NCBI RefSeq assembly: GCF_003664255.1
Contig: NZ_RCCV01000001.1
Span: forward strand, 4,030,001-4,094,000
Direction: 5' to 3'
From: Micromonospora sp. M71_S20
Lineage (GTDB): Bacteria; Actinomycetota; Actinomycetes; Mycobacteriales; Micromonosporaceae
DNA length: 64,000 nucleotides
In this document: in pieces, positions 32,322 to 41,605 of the stretch
Layout: every line of letters starts with the position of its first letter
Position numbering within the stretch: the first letter of the stretch is position 1
Translations under genes and position numbers: made by a program
Notes under the pieces: generated by a model
The model's input: the letters and a program-made list of their open reading frames with translations, nothing else
Database searches by the model: none
Told to the model about the DNA's origin: nothing

Positions 32322-32981
32322 ATGGCGGCCATGACCATGCCCCGCCGTCGACCCGGGCGGCCCCGCCGCGACGAGACCCGACCGACCCGGGAGGTGGTGC
32401 TCACCGCCGCGACCGCGCTGTTCGCCCGGCGGGGCTTCGACGCCGTCGGGCTGCGGGAGGTCGCGGCGGCCGCCGGCGTCGACGTGGCCACGGTCTCGCA
32501 CCACACGGGTACGAAGGCGCAGCTCTACGACGCCTGCTTCGCGCGGGTCTTCGCCGCCGAGCGGGAGGCGCTCGAGGCGGCGGCCGGGCGCGCCCGGCAG
32601 GCGCTGGACAGCGGGCCGGCCGAGGTCCGGCGCGCGCTGCACGACCTGGTGGACGTGTTCGTGGACTTCCTGGAGGACCGGCCGGAGACCACCGCGTTGT
32701 GGCTGCGCCGCTGGCTGGAGCCGCAACGGCACGCCGAACTCGACGAGCGGTACGCGGCCCCGCTGTACCGGCTCGTCGCCGACCTGCTCGCCGCCGCCGC
32801 GGCGGCCGGGGCGCTGGTCGAGCCGACGCCGCACGTGACGGTGCGCAGCCTGGTGTGGGCGGTGCACGGGCACGTGGTGGCCCTGGCCGCCGGCGGGGGG
32901 TCGCAGGCGCGCGAGCGGCGGGAGTTCCGCACCTTCGTGCACCGCTTCCTCGACGGGCTGTACGGGCCGGCGACGCCTTGA
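32322..32981 (+). CDS. TetR family transcriptional regulator
   Basis: 219 aa from ATG 32322; ATG 32331 or 32337 are also possible. A basic lead (RRRPGRPRRDETRPTR) precedes the TetR helix-turn-helix (VVLTAATALFARRGFDAVGLREVAAAAGVDVATVSHHTGTKAQLYDACF). The C-terminal ligand domain carries a TetR_C-type WLRRWLEPQRHAEL segment. Near-identical palindromes precede both the divergent MFS gene and the downstream monooxygenase gene, so this protein most likely represses both and itself. A hydrophobic ligand is likely given the flavin monooxygenase and SDR targets (inference). Confidence 0.92.
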   Translation: MAAMTMPRRRPGRPRRDETRPTREVVLTAATALFARRGFDAVGLREVAAAAGVDVATVSHHTGTKAQLYDACFARVFAAEREALEAAAGRARQALDSGPAEVRRALHDLVDVFVDFLEDRPETTALWLRRWLEPQRHAELDERYAAPLYRLVADLLAAAAAAGALVEPTPHVTVRSLVWAVHGHVVALAAGGGSQARERREFRTFVHRFLDGLYGPATP

Positions 32982-33003
32982 CGTACCGCCCGCACCGGGC
33001 CAT

Positions 33004-33023
33004 TATCCAACGCACGTTGGATT
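33004..33023. promoter_or_regulatory. TetR operator 2
   Basis: TATCCAACG-CA-CGTTGGATT, a palindrome perfect over 16 of its 18 arm positions plus spacer, 19 nt before the monooxygenase ATG. It shares ATCCAACG with operator 1. Confidence 0.8.
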
Positions 33024-33041
33024 AATGGGAAGGAGTCGGCG

Positions 33042-34367
33042 ATGGGTGCGCAGCCGTCCGTGGCGGTCATCGGCGCGGGCGCGGCCGGACTGGCCACCCT
33101 CAAGGCGCTCGCCGACGTCGGCGTGCCCGCCGTCGGCTTCGAGGCGGCCGACCGGGTCGGTGGCCTCTGGGTGTACGGGGCGCCCGGCTCGCCCGCGTAC
33201 CGGACCCTGCACCTGAACACCAGCAAGGCACGCACCGAGTTCGTCGACCACCCGATGCCGGCGCACTGGCCGGACTACCCCGACCACGCCCGCGTCGCCG
33301 GCTGGCTCACCGACTACGCCGACCGGTTCGGGCTGCACGACGCGGTGCGGCTGCGGCACACCGTCGACGGGGTCGAGCGCGGCGGCGACGGCCGGTGGAC
33401 GGTGCACGCCGACGGACCCGACGGCGGCGTCGAGGTCAGCGTCGACGCCGTCGTCGTCGCCAACGGCCACAACCGGGTGCCGAAACCGCCCACTCCCACC
33501 CCGCCGGGCGCCTGCACCGCCGAGCAGCTGCACAGCCACGCCTACCGGGGGCCCGAACAGCTCGCCGGCCGGCGGGTCCTGGTCGTCGGCGGCGGCAACT
33601 CCGCCATGGACATCGCCGTGGACGCCTCGTACGCGGCCCGGCGCACCCTGCTGTCGCTGCGCCGGGGCGTCTGGGTGGTGCCGAAACACCTCCTGGGCCG
33701 CCCGTCGGACACCCTCAACGGCGCCCTGGCCCGGCGGTTGCCGTGGCGGCTGCGTCAGCGCATCACCCAGCGGCTGCTCACCGCGACCGTCGGCGCGCCC
33801 ACCCGCTACGGCCTGCCCGCCCCCGCGCACGGCTTCCTGCAGGACCACCCGACGCTGTCGGACGGGCTGCTGTCCCGGCTGACCCACGGCGAGATCGAGC
33901 CCCGCCCCGGCATCGCCGCCTTCGACGGCGAACGCGTCACCTTCACCGACGGCCGCGTCGACGAGGTCGACCTGGTGATCTGGTGCACCGGCTACCGGGT
34001 GGAGATCCCGTTCCTCGACCCCGCGCTGCTCGGCGACGGGGCGGACACCCTGCCGCTGTACCGGCACGTGTTCCACCTCGACGCGCCCGGGCTGGCGTTC
34101 GTCGGGCTGATGCAGTCCACCGGCGCCGCGTTCCCGCTCGTCGAGGCGCAGGCCAAGCTGGTCGCGGCGCAGCTGTCCGGCCGCTACGCGCTGCCCGAGC
34201 CGCACGCACAGCGCGCCGCCTGCCGGGCCGAGCTGCGCGCCGCCACCGCCCGCTGGGGACAGCGTCGACCCGCCATGCGGGTGGACTTCGACGCGTACCT
34301 GGCCGAGCTGAGGCGGGAACTGACCGCCGGCGCCCGCCGCGCCCGCGCCACCGGAGCCACGGCATGA
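33042..34367 (+). CDS. Flavin-containing monooxygenase
   Basis: 441 aa. The FAD Rossmann motif is VIGAGAAGL, with GGLWVY, near residue 10. The NADPH motif is VVGGGNSAMDIAVDAS near residue 183. The FMO fingerprint region QLHSHAYRGPEQLAGRRV precedes it. The protein is probably a group B monooxygenase or Baeyer-Villiger enzyme acting on a hydrophobic ketone, amine or sulfide. GGGAAGGAG gives a good site before ATG 33042. It is coupled to an SDR gene by ATGA and preceded by TetR operator 2. The FMO-SDR pairing recalls the mycobacterial mymA operon, but orthology is not claimed. Confidence 0.9.
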   Translation: MGAQPSVAVIGAGAAGLATLKALADVGVPAVGFEAADRVGGLWVYGAPGSPAYRTLHLNTSKARTEFVDHPMPAHWPDYPDHARVAGWLTDYADRFGLHDAVRLRHTVDGVERGGDGRWTVHADGPDGGVEVSVDAVVVANGHNRVPKPPTPTPPGACTAEQLHSHAYRGPEQLAGRRVLVVGGGNSAMDIAVDASYAARRTLLSLRRGVWVVPKHLLGRPSDTLNGALARRLPWRLRQRITQRLLTATVGAPTRYGLPAPAHGFLQDHPTLSDGLLSRLTHGEIEPRPGIAAFDGERVTFTDGRVDEVDLVIWCTGYRVEIPFLDPALLGDGADTLPLYRHVFHLDAPGLAFVGLMQSTGAAFPLVEAQAKLVAAQLSGRYALPEPHAQRAACRAELRAATARWGQRRPAMRVDFDAYLAELRRELTAGARRARATGATA

Positions 34368-35188
34368 GCGGGCTGGTGCACCGCCGGGTGCTGGTCACCG
34401 GGGCCAGCGGCACCTTCGGCCGGCACCTGTGCGCCGCGTTCACCGCCGCCGGGGCGCGGGTCGTCGGCATCGACCGCCGGCCGGGCACCGTCGGCGGCGT
34501 GCCGGTGCTCGGCTGCGACCTGACCGACCCGGCCGCCGTGCCGGCCACGGTCGCCGCCGCCGTGGACCGGCTCGGCGGGCTGGACCTGCTGGTCAACAAC
34601 GCCGGCGTCGGCGGCCCCGCCCCGGCCGAGCTGGCACCGGACGCGGTGGTGCGCCAACAGCTGGAGGTGAACCTGCTCGCCGCCTGGCGGGCCACCGCCG
34701 CCGCGCTGCCCGCCCTGGAGGCCGCCCGCGGCCGGGTGGTCTTCGTCGCCAGCCGGATGGCCCTGCTGCCGCTGCCGCTGGCCGCCGCCTACGGGGTCAG
34801 CAAGCGGGCCCTGGTCGCCTACGCCGACGCGCTGCGCCACGAGGTGGGCACCCACGTCGGGGTGAGCGTCGTCTACCCGAGCATGGTCGCCTCGCCGATC
34901 CACGACAGCACCGCCGACGCCGGCCTGTCCCTGCGGGGCGTGTCCCGCCCGGAACCGGTGCAGGGGGTCGTCGCCGCGATCCTGCGCGCCGCCACCGCCC
35001 GGCGGGCGCCCCGGGACGTGGCCACCACCCGGCGCGGACGCCTCGAACTGGCCCTCGCCCGGCACGCTCCGGCGCTGGCCGACCGGCTCGTGCGCCGTAC
35101 CGTCGCCGCCCGGATCGCAGCCGGCGACCTGGACGCCGCGCCGCTGGCCGCCGGGATGCTGCGCCGGCACCGCGACGCCACCGGCTAG
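34364..35188 (+). CDS. Short-chain dehydrogenase/reductase
   Basis: 274 aa, classical SDR. The cofactor motif TGASGTFG lies near residue 13, NNAG near 85, the catalytic Ser in VFVASRM, and YxxxK in AAYGVSK. Asp42 region IDRRP suggests NAD(H) preference. The C-terminal 50 residues are a basic helix seen in membrane-associated lipid-modifying SDRs (SDR7/SDR-like), TTRRGRLELALARHAPALADRL. The gene is coupled to the monooxygenase by ATGA, so the two probably act on one substrate in sequence. Confidence 0.9.
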   Translation: MSGLVHRRVLVTGASGTFGRHLCAAFTAAGARVVGIDRRPGTVGGVPVLGCDLTDPAAVPATVAAAVDRLGGLDLLVNNAGVGGPAPAELAPDAVVRQQLEVNLLAAWRATAAALPALEAARGRVVFVASRMALLPLPLAAAYGVSKRALVAYADALRHEVGTHVGVSVVYPSMVASPIHDSTADAGLSLRGVSRPEPVQGVVAAILRAATARRAPRDVATTRRGRLELALARHAPALADRLVRRTVAARIAAGDLDAAPLAAGMLRRHRDATG

Positions 35189-35198
35189 CGTGGCCGGC

Positions 35199-35708
35199 GT
35201 GGCCATCTCCCCGTACGTCGCCCGGCTGCGCGCCCACGTCGGTCACGACCTGCTCCTGCTGCCCGGGGTCAGCGCGGTCGTGCGCGACGACGCCGGGCGG
35301 GTGCTGCTGGCCCGACGCGCCGACAACGGCCGCTGGTCGGTGCCCGCCGGCCTCATCGACCCCGGCGAGCAACCCGCCGACGCGGTCGTGCGGGAGGTGT
35401 ACGAGGAGACCGGCGTGCACGTGCGCGTCGACGGGGTCGCCGGCGTCGCCACCCACCCCGTCGTCTACCCCAACGGCGACGTCTGCGAATACCTGAACGT
35501 GTGGTTCCGGTGCCGGGCGGTGGGCGGCGAGCCGCGCGTCAACGACGACGAGTCCACCGAGGTGGCCTGGTTCGACCCGGCCGACCTGCCGGAGATCGAC
35601 GAGTGGGCGCGGCTGCGCGTCGACACCGCGCTGCGCGAGGACGCCCCCGTCTGGCACGCCGCTCCCGGCGAGCGGCACCCGGCGCTCGACCGGCCCGACG
35701 CGCTCTGA
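35199..35708 (+). CDS. NUDIX hydrolase
   Basis: 169 aa. The Nudix box GLIDPGEQPADAVVREVYEETGV is intact and preceded by NGRWSVPA. Asp/Glu metal ligands are present (REVYEET). VCEYLNVWFRC and VAWFDPADLPE follow. It should cleave a nucleoside diphosphate linked to another moiety; the substrate is unknown. GTG 35199 follows TAGCGT (35186-35191) by seven nt, the hexamer overlapping the SDR stop codon, so it may have its own leaderless transcript. GTG 35190 would include the hexamer and is unlikely. Confidence 0.88.
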   Translation: MAISPYVARLRAHVGHDLLLLPGVSAVVRDDAGRVLLARRADNGRWSVPAGLIDPGEQPADAVVREVYEETGVHVRVDGVAGVATHPVVYPNGDVCEYLNVWFRCRAVGGEPRVNDDESTEVAWFDPADLPEIDEWARLRVDTALREDAPVWHAAPGERHPALDRPDAL

Positions 35709-35765
35709 CCACCCGCCGTCGCAGGGCGTGCGGGCACGGCCCCCGGCCTCGACGTCGAGCGCCGC

Positions 35766-37991
35766 TCATCCGGGGGCGTCGAAGGCCACCTCCGCCGGCG
35801 TCGCCGCGGCCAGGTCCACGTCCCGTCCGCCGTACGGGCTGCGCACGCTGATCCGCTGCGCGACGGGGGAGAGCAGGCGGGCCCGCACCCGCCCCGGCGA
35901 CCAGGACAGCTCCTCGACGGTGACGCGCCCCCGGCAGGCCACCCCGCGCAGCGCCCCGGCGTCCAGTCCCGGCAGGACGGCCGGCAGCAGCCGCAGCAGC
36001 CCCGGGCGGGACTGCACCAGCGACTCGATCAGCACCGTCGGCAGGGCGTGCGCGGCGTCGGCGTTGTACGTCACCAGGCCCGGGTTGTGCGCGCTCATCA
36101 GGGACCGGAAGAACATGTCGTTGCCGAGGATCTTCAGCAGGTTCCCGGCGGTCAGCGCCCCGTCGTGCAGCCGGGCGGCGGCCAGCGCCCGGTGCAGGCT
36201 GCCGTGCGCGGAGAGGTTCTCGTCGCCGCGGCGCGTCAGCGCCCGGTGCGCGGCCCGGGCCAGCTCGGGGGTGTCGTCCGGGTTGATCTCGTCCAGCGGC
36301 CACACCGGGTAGAGGTGGCTGACGTGGCGGTGGTCGTCGTCGCCGTGGTAGCCGGGCCAGGCCCACTCAGCCAGCGCCCCGCGCCCGTCCACCCGGTACG
36401 CGGGCAGCCGCGCAAGCAGCCCCGCCCACCGGTCCGAGCCGGTCACCTCGGCGGCGGTACGCAGGGCGTGCCGGGCGGCGGCGATGTCCATCGTGGCGTT
36501 CACCGCCACGTGCACCGCCCGCCCCCGCTCGTCGTACGGGCCGGTCTCCGCCGAGTACGACGGCACGACGACCACCGTGCCCGTCTCGTCGGTGACGGTG
36601 AGCAGGTCGGCGAAGAAGTCCGCCACCTCCGCCAGCCAGCCGGCCACCTCCCCGAGGGGCGCACCGGTGACCAGGTGGTGCTCGTGCAGCGGGTGCAGCA
36701 GCCAGTCCGCGCCGGGCAGCCACGCGGCGAAGGGCCAGTCCTCGTGCAGGTGGAACAGATGGCCGTGCTCGCCGTCGGTGCGGCTGGGCGCCAGCAGGCC
36801 CCGGGCCCCGTAGATGGCCCGCGCGTTGCGCCGCCAGTCGTCGACCTGGCCGCGTACCAGGTTCGCGTGCGCGGCGGTCACCTCCGGCAGGGCGCCGAGG
36901 TTCGCGCCGGCCAGTTGCAGGTTCAGGTTGGCGTCGGTGGTGAAGTCGCCCGCCCAGGCGGCGTCCCACGAGCCGAGCCACAGCCCGGTCAGCCGGGGCG
37001 GCAGCACGCCGCTGGAGCTGAGCAGCAGGTACCGGCCGGCGTGGAACAGCCGCTCCAGCAGCGCCGGCCGCAGCATGCCCGGGTCGGCGTTCTGCGCCGC
37101 GACCAGCTCGCCCACGGGCCGCTGCCGCTGCGCGTCCGGCACCCGCAGGTCCAGGCTCACCCGCCGGTAGGCGCGCCCGTGCAGGGCGGCGTGCCGGGCC
37201 AGCAGGGTCTCGTAGTCGTCGCCGGCGTGCGCCGCCAGCCGGTCCTCCAGGTCGCCGGTGCGCCACGGCGGCGTGTCGGGGCGGTCGAGCACCGTGGTCA
37301 GCAGCGCCGGGCCACGCACCGCCACCCGGTCGTCGCCGACGACCGCCACGTCGCCGCACAGCAGGGTGAGCCCCTCGAAGCCGTACGCGCCGCCCGCGTC
37401 GGGGTAGCGGCCCCGCACCCGCAGGAAGACCAGATCCCCCCGGCGGTACGCGGTGGCGCCGTAGCGCACCGACTCCGGCCGGCCGGGCAGGTCCCCGGTG
37501 ACGCCCACCTCGCAGGGGCCGGTGTCGACGTGAGTGACCACCAGCGCGTCGGCGCGGGAGACGAACGAGCGCCGACGGCCGCCCGACCACTCGACGACGA
37601 CCTCCCCGGTGGTGAACTCGGTGCGGCGCCGGTAGTCGCCGACCGGGCCGGGCGCGACGGCGTCGACGGTGAGGGCGAAGCCGGGGTGGAACGACTGCGT
37701 CCAGCGCAGCACGCCGTCGCCGGCGAGCAGCCGGCTGGCCTCGGCGCGCCGGCCGGCGAGGATCAGCTCACGGATGCGCGGCAGCAGGGCGGCCAGCTCG
37801 GGCGGCCGGGCGTCGCGGGTGCCGTTGGGCAGGACGAAGCGGTGGTGGTTGACGATGATGCGTTCGGCGTGCGGCCGGCCGTACACCATGATCCCGGCCT
37901 CGCCGTTGCCGGAGAGGAACGCGTCCTCCCAGCGGGCGGCGGGGGCGGTGTCGACGATGCGGTGCGCGGCGAGGGACGGCCCGGCCGTCAC
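35766..37991 (-). CDS. GH95 family alpha-L-fucosidase (or alpha-L-galactosidase)
   Basis: 741 aa, typical GH95 length. It has an N-terminal super-sandwich domain (WEDAFLSGNGEAGIMVYGRPHAERIIVNHHRFV), a helical barrel with FTTDANLNLQLAGANLGALPE and GHLFHLHEDWPFAAWLPGADW, then SHLYPVWPLDEINPDDTPELARAAHRAL and a C-terminal beta domain. The Asn-rich NLNLQ segment and the HxxHLYP region match the catalytic area. No signal peptide is visible, so it acts on imported oligosaccharides. It is coupled to the LacI gene by GTGA and is the third gene of a GH3-LacI-GH95 operon. In this setting it would remove fucose from xyloglucan side chains. Confidence 0.88.
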   Translation of the reverse strand: MTAGPSLAAHRIVDTAPAARWEDAFLSGNGEAGIMVYGRPHAERIIVNHHRFVLPNGTRDARPPELAALLPRIRELILAGRRAEASRLLAGDGVLRWTQSFHPGFALTVDAVAPGPVGDYRRRTEFTTGEVVVEWSGGRRRSFVSRADALVVTHVDTGPCEVGVTGDLPGRPESVRYGATAYRRGDLVFLRVRGRYPDAGGAYGFEGLTLLCGDVAVVGDDRVAVRGPALLTTVLDRPDTPPWRTGDLEDRLAAHAGDDYETLLARHAALHGRAYRRVSLDLRVPDAQRQRPVGELVAAQNADPGMLRPALLERLFHAGRYLLLSSSGVLPPRLTGLWLGSWDAAWAGDFTTDANLNLQLAGANLGALPEVTAAHANLVRGQVDDWRRNARAIYGARGLLAPSRTDGEHGHLFHLHEDWPFAAWLPGADWLLHPLHEHHLVTGAPLGEVAGWLAEVADFFADLLTVTDETGTVVVVPSYSAETGPYDERGRAVHVAVNATMDIAAARHALRTAAEVTGSDRWAGLLARLPAYRVDGRGALAEWAWPGYHGDDDHRHVSHLYPVWPLDEINPDDTPELARAAHRALTRRGDENLSAHGSLHRALAAARLHDGALTAGNLLKILGNDMFFRSLMSAHNPGLVTYNADAAHALPTVLIESLVQSRPGLLRLLPAVLPGLDAGALRGVACRGRVTVEELSWSPGRVRARLLSPVAQRISVRSPYGGRDVDLAAATPAEVAFDAPG

Positions 37992-39046
37992 CGGCCGGCC
38001 CTCGCCGTCGGGGCGGGGGCGGCGGTGCTGTCGCGTACGGTCAGCCGGGGTGGCAGCAGGGTGACCTCCGGCACGGCCTCGCCGTCGAGCTTGCGCATCA
38101 GCAGCGAGACGGCCTGCGTGCCGATCTCCTCGGCGGGGACGGGTACTGCGGTGAGCATCGGGCTGGCCTGCTCGGCGAAGCGGTCGGGGCAGACGGCCAC
38201 CACCGACACGTCCTGCGGCACCCGCCGGCCGAGGGCGGGCAGCGTGGCCAGCACCGGGTCGACGGCGGCCTCGTTCTGCACGATCAGCCCCGACACGTCC
38301 CGGTGGCGCTCCAGCAGGTCGGTGAGGCTGCGGCGCACGGCCACGGCCCCCTCCTCGCAGGGCAGCGTCACCGCGTCGACGCCGTGCCCGGCGGCGGCCT
38401 CGACCACGCCGGCGCGGGTGCGGTGCGCGAAGCCGGTGCCCCGGTCGTAGACGGCGGCGGGCGCGCCGAGCAGGGCGACGCGCCGGTGTCCCAGCCCGGC
38501 CAGGTGCGCGACGCAGGCCCACCCGGCCCGGTGGAAGTCCAGGTCCACGCAGGTCAGGCCGGTGGCGTCGGCGGGCAGGCCGATGAGCACGCTGGGCCGG
38601 GCCAGCTCCCGCAGCAGCGGCACCCGCGGGTCGTCCAGCTCCACGTCCATGACCAGGACGCCGTCGACCAGGGCGGTGGCGGCGACGCGCCGCAGGCCGG
38701 CGGGCCCCTCGTCGGAGGTCACCAGCAGCACGTCGTGGTCGAAGCGGCGGGCGGTGGTGACCACGGCCATGGCGAACTGCATCACCACGGGCACCTGCAT
38801 CCCCGCGCGCAGCGGCAGGACCAGCGCGATCACGTTGGCCCGCCGGCTGGCCAGGGCCCGCGCGCCGGCGTGCGGGTGGTAGCCGAGCAGGCGGATGCTG
38901 GCCAGCACCCGGTTGCGGGTGACCTCGGAGATGGCGCGCTTGCCGCTGAGCACGTACGACACGGTGCTCACCGCGACCCCGGCGTGCCGGGCGACGTCGG
39001 CGATGGTCGGCTGCTCCGGCGACGGGCGCCCGCGCGACCCGCTCAC
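37988..39046 (-). CDS. LacI family transcriptional regulator
   Basis: 352 aa. The HTH is TIADVARHAGVAVSTVSYVLSGKRAISEVTRNRVLASIRLLGYHP, followed by a periplasmic-binding-protein-like sugar domain. Its hinge contains GARALASRRAN. The gene lies between GH3 and GH95 with GTGA overlaps on both sides, so its level tracks the enzymes. Two GAAGCGCTTC-centred palindromes upstream of the GH3 gene (41535 and 41606) are classical LacI operators and probably its targets. The ligand is unknown; a disaccharide from the degraded glycan is likely. Confidence 0.93.
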   Translation of the reverse strand: MSGSRGRPSPEQPTIADVARHAGVAVSTVSYVLSGKRAISEVTRNRVLASIRLLGYHPHAGARALASRRANVIALVLPLRAGMQVPVVMQFAMAVVTTARRFDHDVLLVTSDEGPAGLRRVAATALVDGVLVMDVELDDPRVPLLRELARPSVLIGLPADATGLTCVDLDFHRAGWACVAHLAGLGHRRVALLGAPAAVYDRGTGFAHRTRAGVVEAAAGHGVDAVTLPCEEGAVAVRRSLTDLLERHRDVSGLIVQNEAAVDPVLATLPALGRRVPQDVSVVAVCPDRFAEQASPMLTAVPVPAEEIGTQAVSLLMRKLDGEAVPEVTLLPPRLTVRDSTAAPAPTARAGR

Positions 39047-41496
39047 CGCGCCCGCCCCGACGCCGGCACGGCCGCCCGGCCGTCGGTCGCCTCGTCGCCG
39101 CGTACGGCGAGGGCGCCGACCAGCCGCACGTCGCGCGCGGAGCGTCCGACGAGCACGGTGTGCGTGGCGTCCTCCACCACGCGGCGGCCCCGGGTCTCGT
39201 CCCACCAGCTCAGCTCGGCGGTACGCAGCCGCAGCCGGACCACCTGCCGCTGCCCCGGCGCGAGGCTGATCCGGGCGGAGTCCCGCAGCTGGCGCAGCGG
39301 CTGCTTGACGCGGGAGCGGCGCTGGCGCGTGTAGAGCTGGACCACCTCCTCGCCGTGCCGGTCGCCGGCGTTGGTGACCTCGACGCTCACTTCGACCTCC
39401 TCGCCCGCGCGGGCCTCGGCGACGCTCAACCGCAGGCCGGCGTAGTCGAAGCGGGTGTAGCTGAGCCCGTGGCCGAACGGGTACAACGGATCGCCCCGGT
39501 GGTACAGGTAGGTCGCGTCGGAGCCGATCACGTCGTAGTCGAGCAGGTCGGGCAGCTCGGCGGCGTCGGCGTACCAGGTCTGGGTGAGCCGGCCGCCGGG
39601 CTCGGCGTCGCCCAGCAGCACGTCGCCCAGCGCGGTGCCGTGCTCCTGGCCGCCGTGCGCGGACCACAGCACCGCCGGCAGGTGCGTGCCGGCCTCCCCG
39701 ACGGCGTACGGGTAGCTGCTGGTCAGCACCAGCACGGTGCGCGGGTTGGCGGCGTGCACCGCCCGCAGCAGCGCCTCCTGGCCGGTGGGCAGGGCCAGGT
39801 CGACGCGGTCCTCGGTCTCCCGGCCGTTGACCATCGGGTGGTTGCCCAGCGCCACCACCGCCACGTCGGCGGCGGCGGCCAGGGCGGCGGCCTCGGCGGC
39901 CCCGTCGACCAGCAGTTCCACCGTGAACCGGGCCGCGTCGCCCGGGGTCGGGGCATCGGCGCGCAGCCGCCCGTGCGCGTCGACGGCGACGTACCGGTCG
40001 GTGGCGAGGTGGTGCAGCAGCACCGTGCCGTCGAGGCCGTCGTGGAAGCGGAAGGTCTCGCGCACCACCCAGCCGCCCGGTCCCGGGCGGTCGTTGGCGA
40101 GGGTGCCGGCCTCGTCGGCTCCGACGTGCCGGCCGTTGCCCGCGGCGCGCAGCGCCACCACATCGCGTCCCCAGTCGAACACGTCGAACCCGGTGGCGTC
40201 GGCGCCGACGGTCAGCGGGCCGCCGTCGGGGCTGTCCGGGCAGCCGACGTACTTCCCGCCGACGCGCAGCGCGATCCGGTCGGTGCCGGGGTGGGTGGTG
40301 ACCGTGGACAGCCGCTCGGCCAATCCCTGGTACGCGGTCACCGCGTACGGCAGGGTGCCGCTGTACCAGTCGGTGTGCACGGCGTCGGCCAGCGGGCCGA
40401 GCACGGCCACCCGCAGCCCCGTGTCGGTCAGCGGGAGCAGCCCGTCGTTGCGCAGCAGCACGATCGACTGGCGGGCGGCCTCGCGGGCCAGGTCCCGGTG
40501 CGCGGGGCGGTCGACGACGTCCGGCGCGACGCCGGCGAAGGGGTCGTCGCGCGGCGGGTCCAGGTCGCCGAGGCGGACCCGGACGGTGAGGATCCGCCGG
40601 ACCGAGCGGTCCACGTCGGACACGCTGATCAGTCCCCGGTCCAGCGCCTCGGTGAGTCGCGCGATGGTCGGGGCGCTGTCGGCGTCGTCCTCGGTGAAGC
40701 TGTCGATCCCGGCGCGCAGGGCGGCGGCGAAGCCGCTGACGTGGTCGGGCAGGTGGCCCTGCACCCCGGCGATGTTGGTCACCGCGCCGGCGTCCCCGAC
40801 CACCATCAGCTCCTCGGGCGTCCAGCGGCGCAGTTCGTTCTCGATGAGCGGGCTCAGGTGCGCCGGCACCCCGTCGACCAGGTTGTAGGAGGCCATCACG
40901 GCGACGGCCGCGCCGGCAGCGAGGGGGGCGCGGAAGGCGGGCAGCTCGTACTCGTGCAGCACCCGGGGGGACAGGTCGCTGGAGGTGGTGGCCCGGTCGG
41001 TCTCGTTGTTGTAGGCGAGGAAGTGCTTGACCGTCGGCGCCGTACGCAGCCGCTGCGGGTGGTCGCCGCGCAGTCCCTGGGCGTACGCGGTGGCGAGCCG
41101 GCCGGTCAGCCACGGGTCCTCGGACCAGCCCTCCTCGTTGCGTCCCCAGCGGGGGTCGCGCAGCGGGTTGACCACCGGCGCCCAGACGTTGAGGCCGACC
41201 CGTTCGGGGTCGGCGTGGTGCTTGGCGCGGACCTCGTCGCCGACGGCGGCGCCGACGGCCCGGACCAGCTCGGGGTTCCAGCTGCTGGCGAGCCCGACGG
41301 CCTGCGGGAAGACGGTGGCCTTCCCGAGCCACGCCACGCCGTGCAGCGCCTCGGTGCCGGTGCGGAACGGGGGCAGGCCGAGCCGGGGCACGGGCGCCTG
41401 CCACTGGTGCAGCAGGCCGAGCTTCTCCGGCAGGGTGAGCCGGCCCAGCAGGTCGTCGACGAGGGCTTGCGGGGAGGGGGCGGGGTGGTCGGTCAT
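39043..41496 (-). CDS. GH3 family beta-glycosidase with inserted domain
   Basis: 817 aa. The GH3 barrel (LTLPEKLGLLHQW, then VNPLRDPRWGRNEEGWSEDPWLTG and KHFLAYNNE) has nucleophile Asp235 in VVGDAGAV. The alpha/beta sandwich follows (SIVLLRNDGLLPL). About 140 residues between VAVLGPLAD and VVALGNHP form an insert rich in beta strands (VVALRAAGNGRHVGADE, then LHHLATDRYVAVDAHGRL), a beta-trefoil-like module. A fibronectin type III-like domain ends the protein. No signal peptide, so intracellular. Activity as beta-glucosidase, beta-xylosidase or similar cannot be fixed. First gene of the LacI operon, with LacI operators upstream. Confidence 0.9.
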   Translation of the reverse strand: MTDHPAPSPQALVDDLLGRLTLPEKLGLLHQWQAPVPRLGLPPFRTGTEALHGVAWLGKATVFPQAVGLASSWNPELVRAVGAAVGDEVRAKHHADPERVGLNVWAPVVNPLRDPRWGRNEEGWSEDPWLTGRLATAYAQGLRGDHPQRLRTAPTVKHFLAYNNETDRATTSSDLSPRVLHEYELPAFRAPLAAGAAVAVMASYNLVDGVPAHLSPLIENELRRWTPEELMVVGDAGAVTNIAGVQGHLPDHVSGFAAALRAGIDSFTEDDADSAPTIARLTEALDRGLISVSDVDRSVRRILTVRVRLGDLDPPRDDPFAGVAPDVVDRPAHRDLAREAARQSIVLLRNDGLLPLTDTGLRVAVLGPLADAVHTDWYSGTLPYAVTAYQGLAERLSTVTTHPGTDRIALRVGGKYVGCPDSPDGGPLTVGADATGFDVFDWGRDVVALRAAGNGRHVGADEAGTLANDRPGPGGWVVRETFRFHDGLDGTVLLHHLATDRYVAVDAHGRLRADAPTPGDAARFTVELLVDGAAEAAALAAAADVAVVALGNHPMVNGRETEDRVDLALPTGQEALLRAVHAANPRTVLVLTSSYPYAVGEAGTHLPAVLWSAHGGQEHGTALGDVLLGDAEPGGRLTQTWYADAAELPDLLDYDVIGSDATYLYHRGDPLYPFGHGLSYTRFDYAGLRLSVAEARAGEEVEVSVEVTNAGDRHGEEVVQLYTRQRRSRVKQPLRQLRDSARISLAPGQRQVVRLRLRTAELSWWDETRGRRVVEDATHTVLVGRSARDVRLVGALAVRGDEATDGRAAVPASGRAR

Positions 41497-41534
41497 GGTC
41501 GGTGTCGCCTTCCGTGGGTCCGCGTCGCGACCGT

Positions 41535-41550
41535 GTCGAAGCGCTTCGAC
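41535..41550. promoter_or_regulatory. LacI-type operator 1
   Basis: GTCGAAGCGCTTCGAC is a perfect 16-bp palindrome 39 nt upstream of the GH3 ATG. It holds the GAAGCGCTTC core typical of LacI-family sites. Confidence 0.85.
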
Positions 41551-41605
41551 GAACGGTGGCGCGAGCGGCGTCGCGGTGGAGGATGGCGGTCGCCGGCCCG
41601 GAAGC

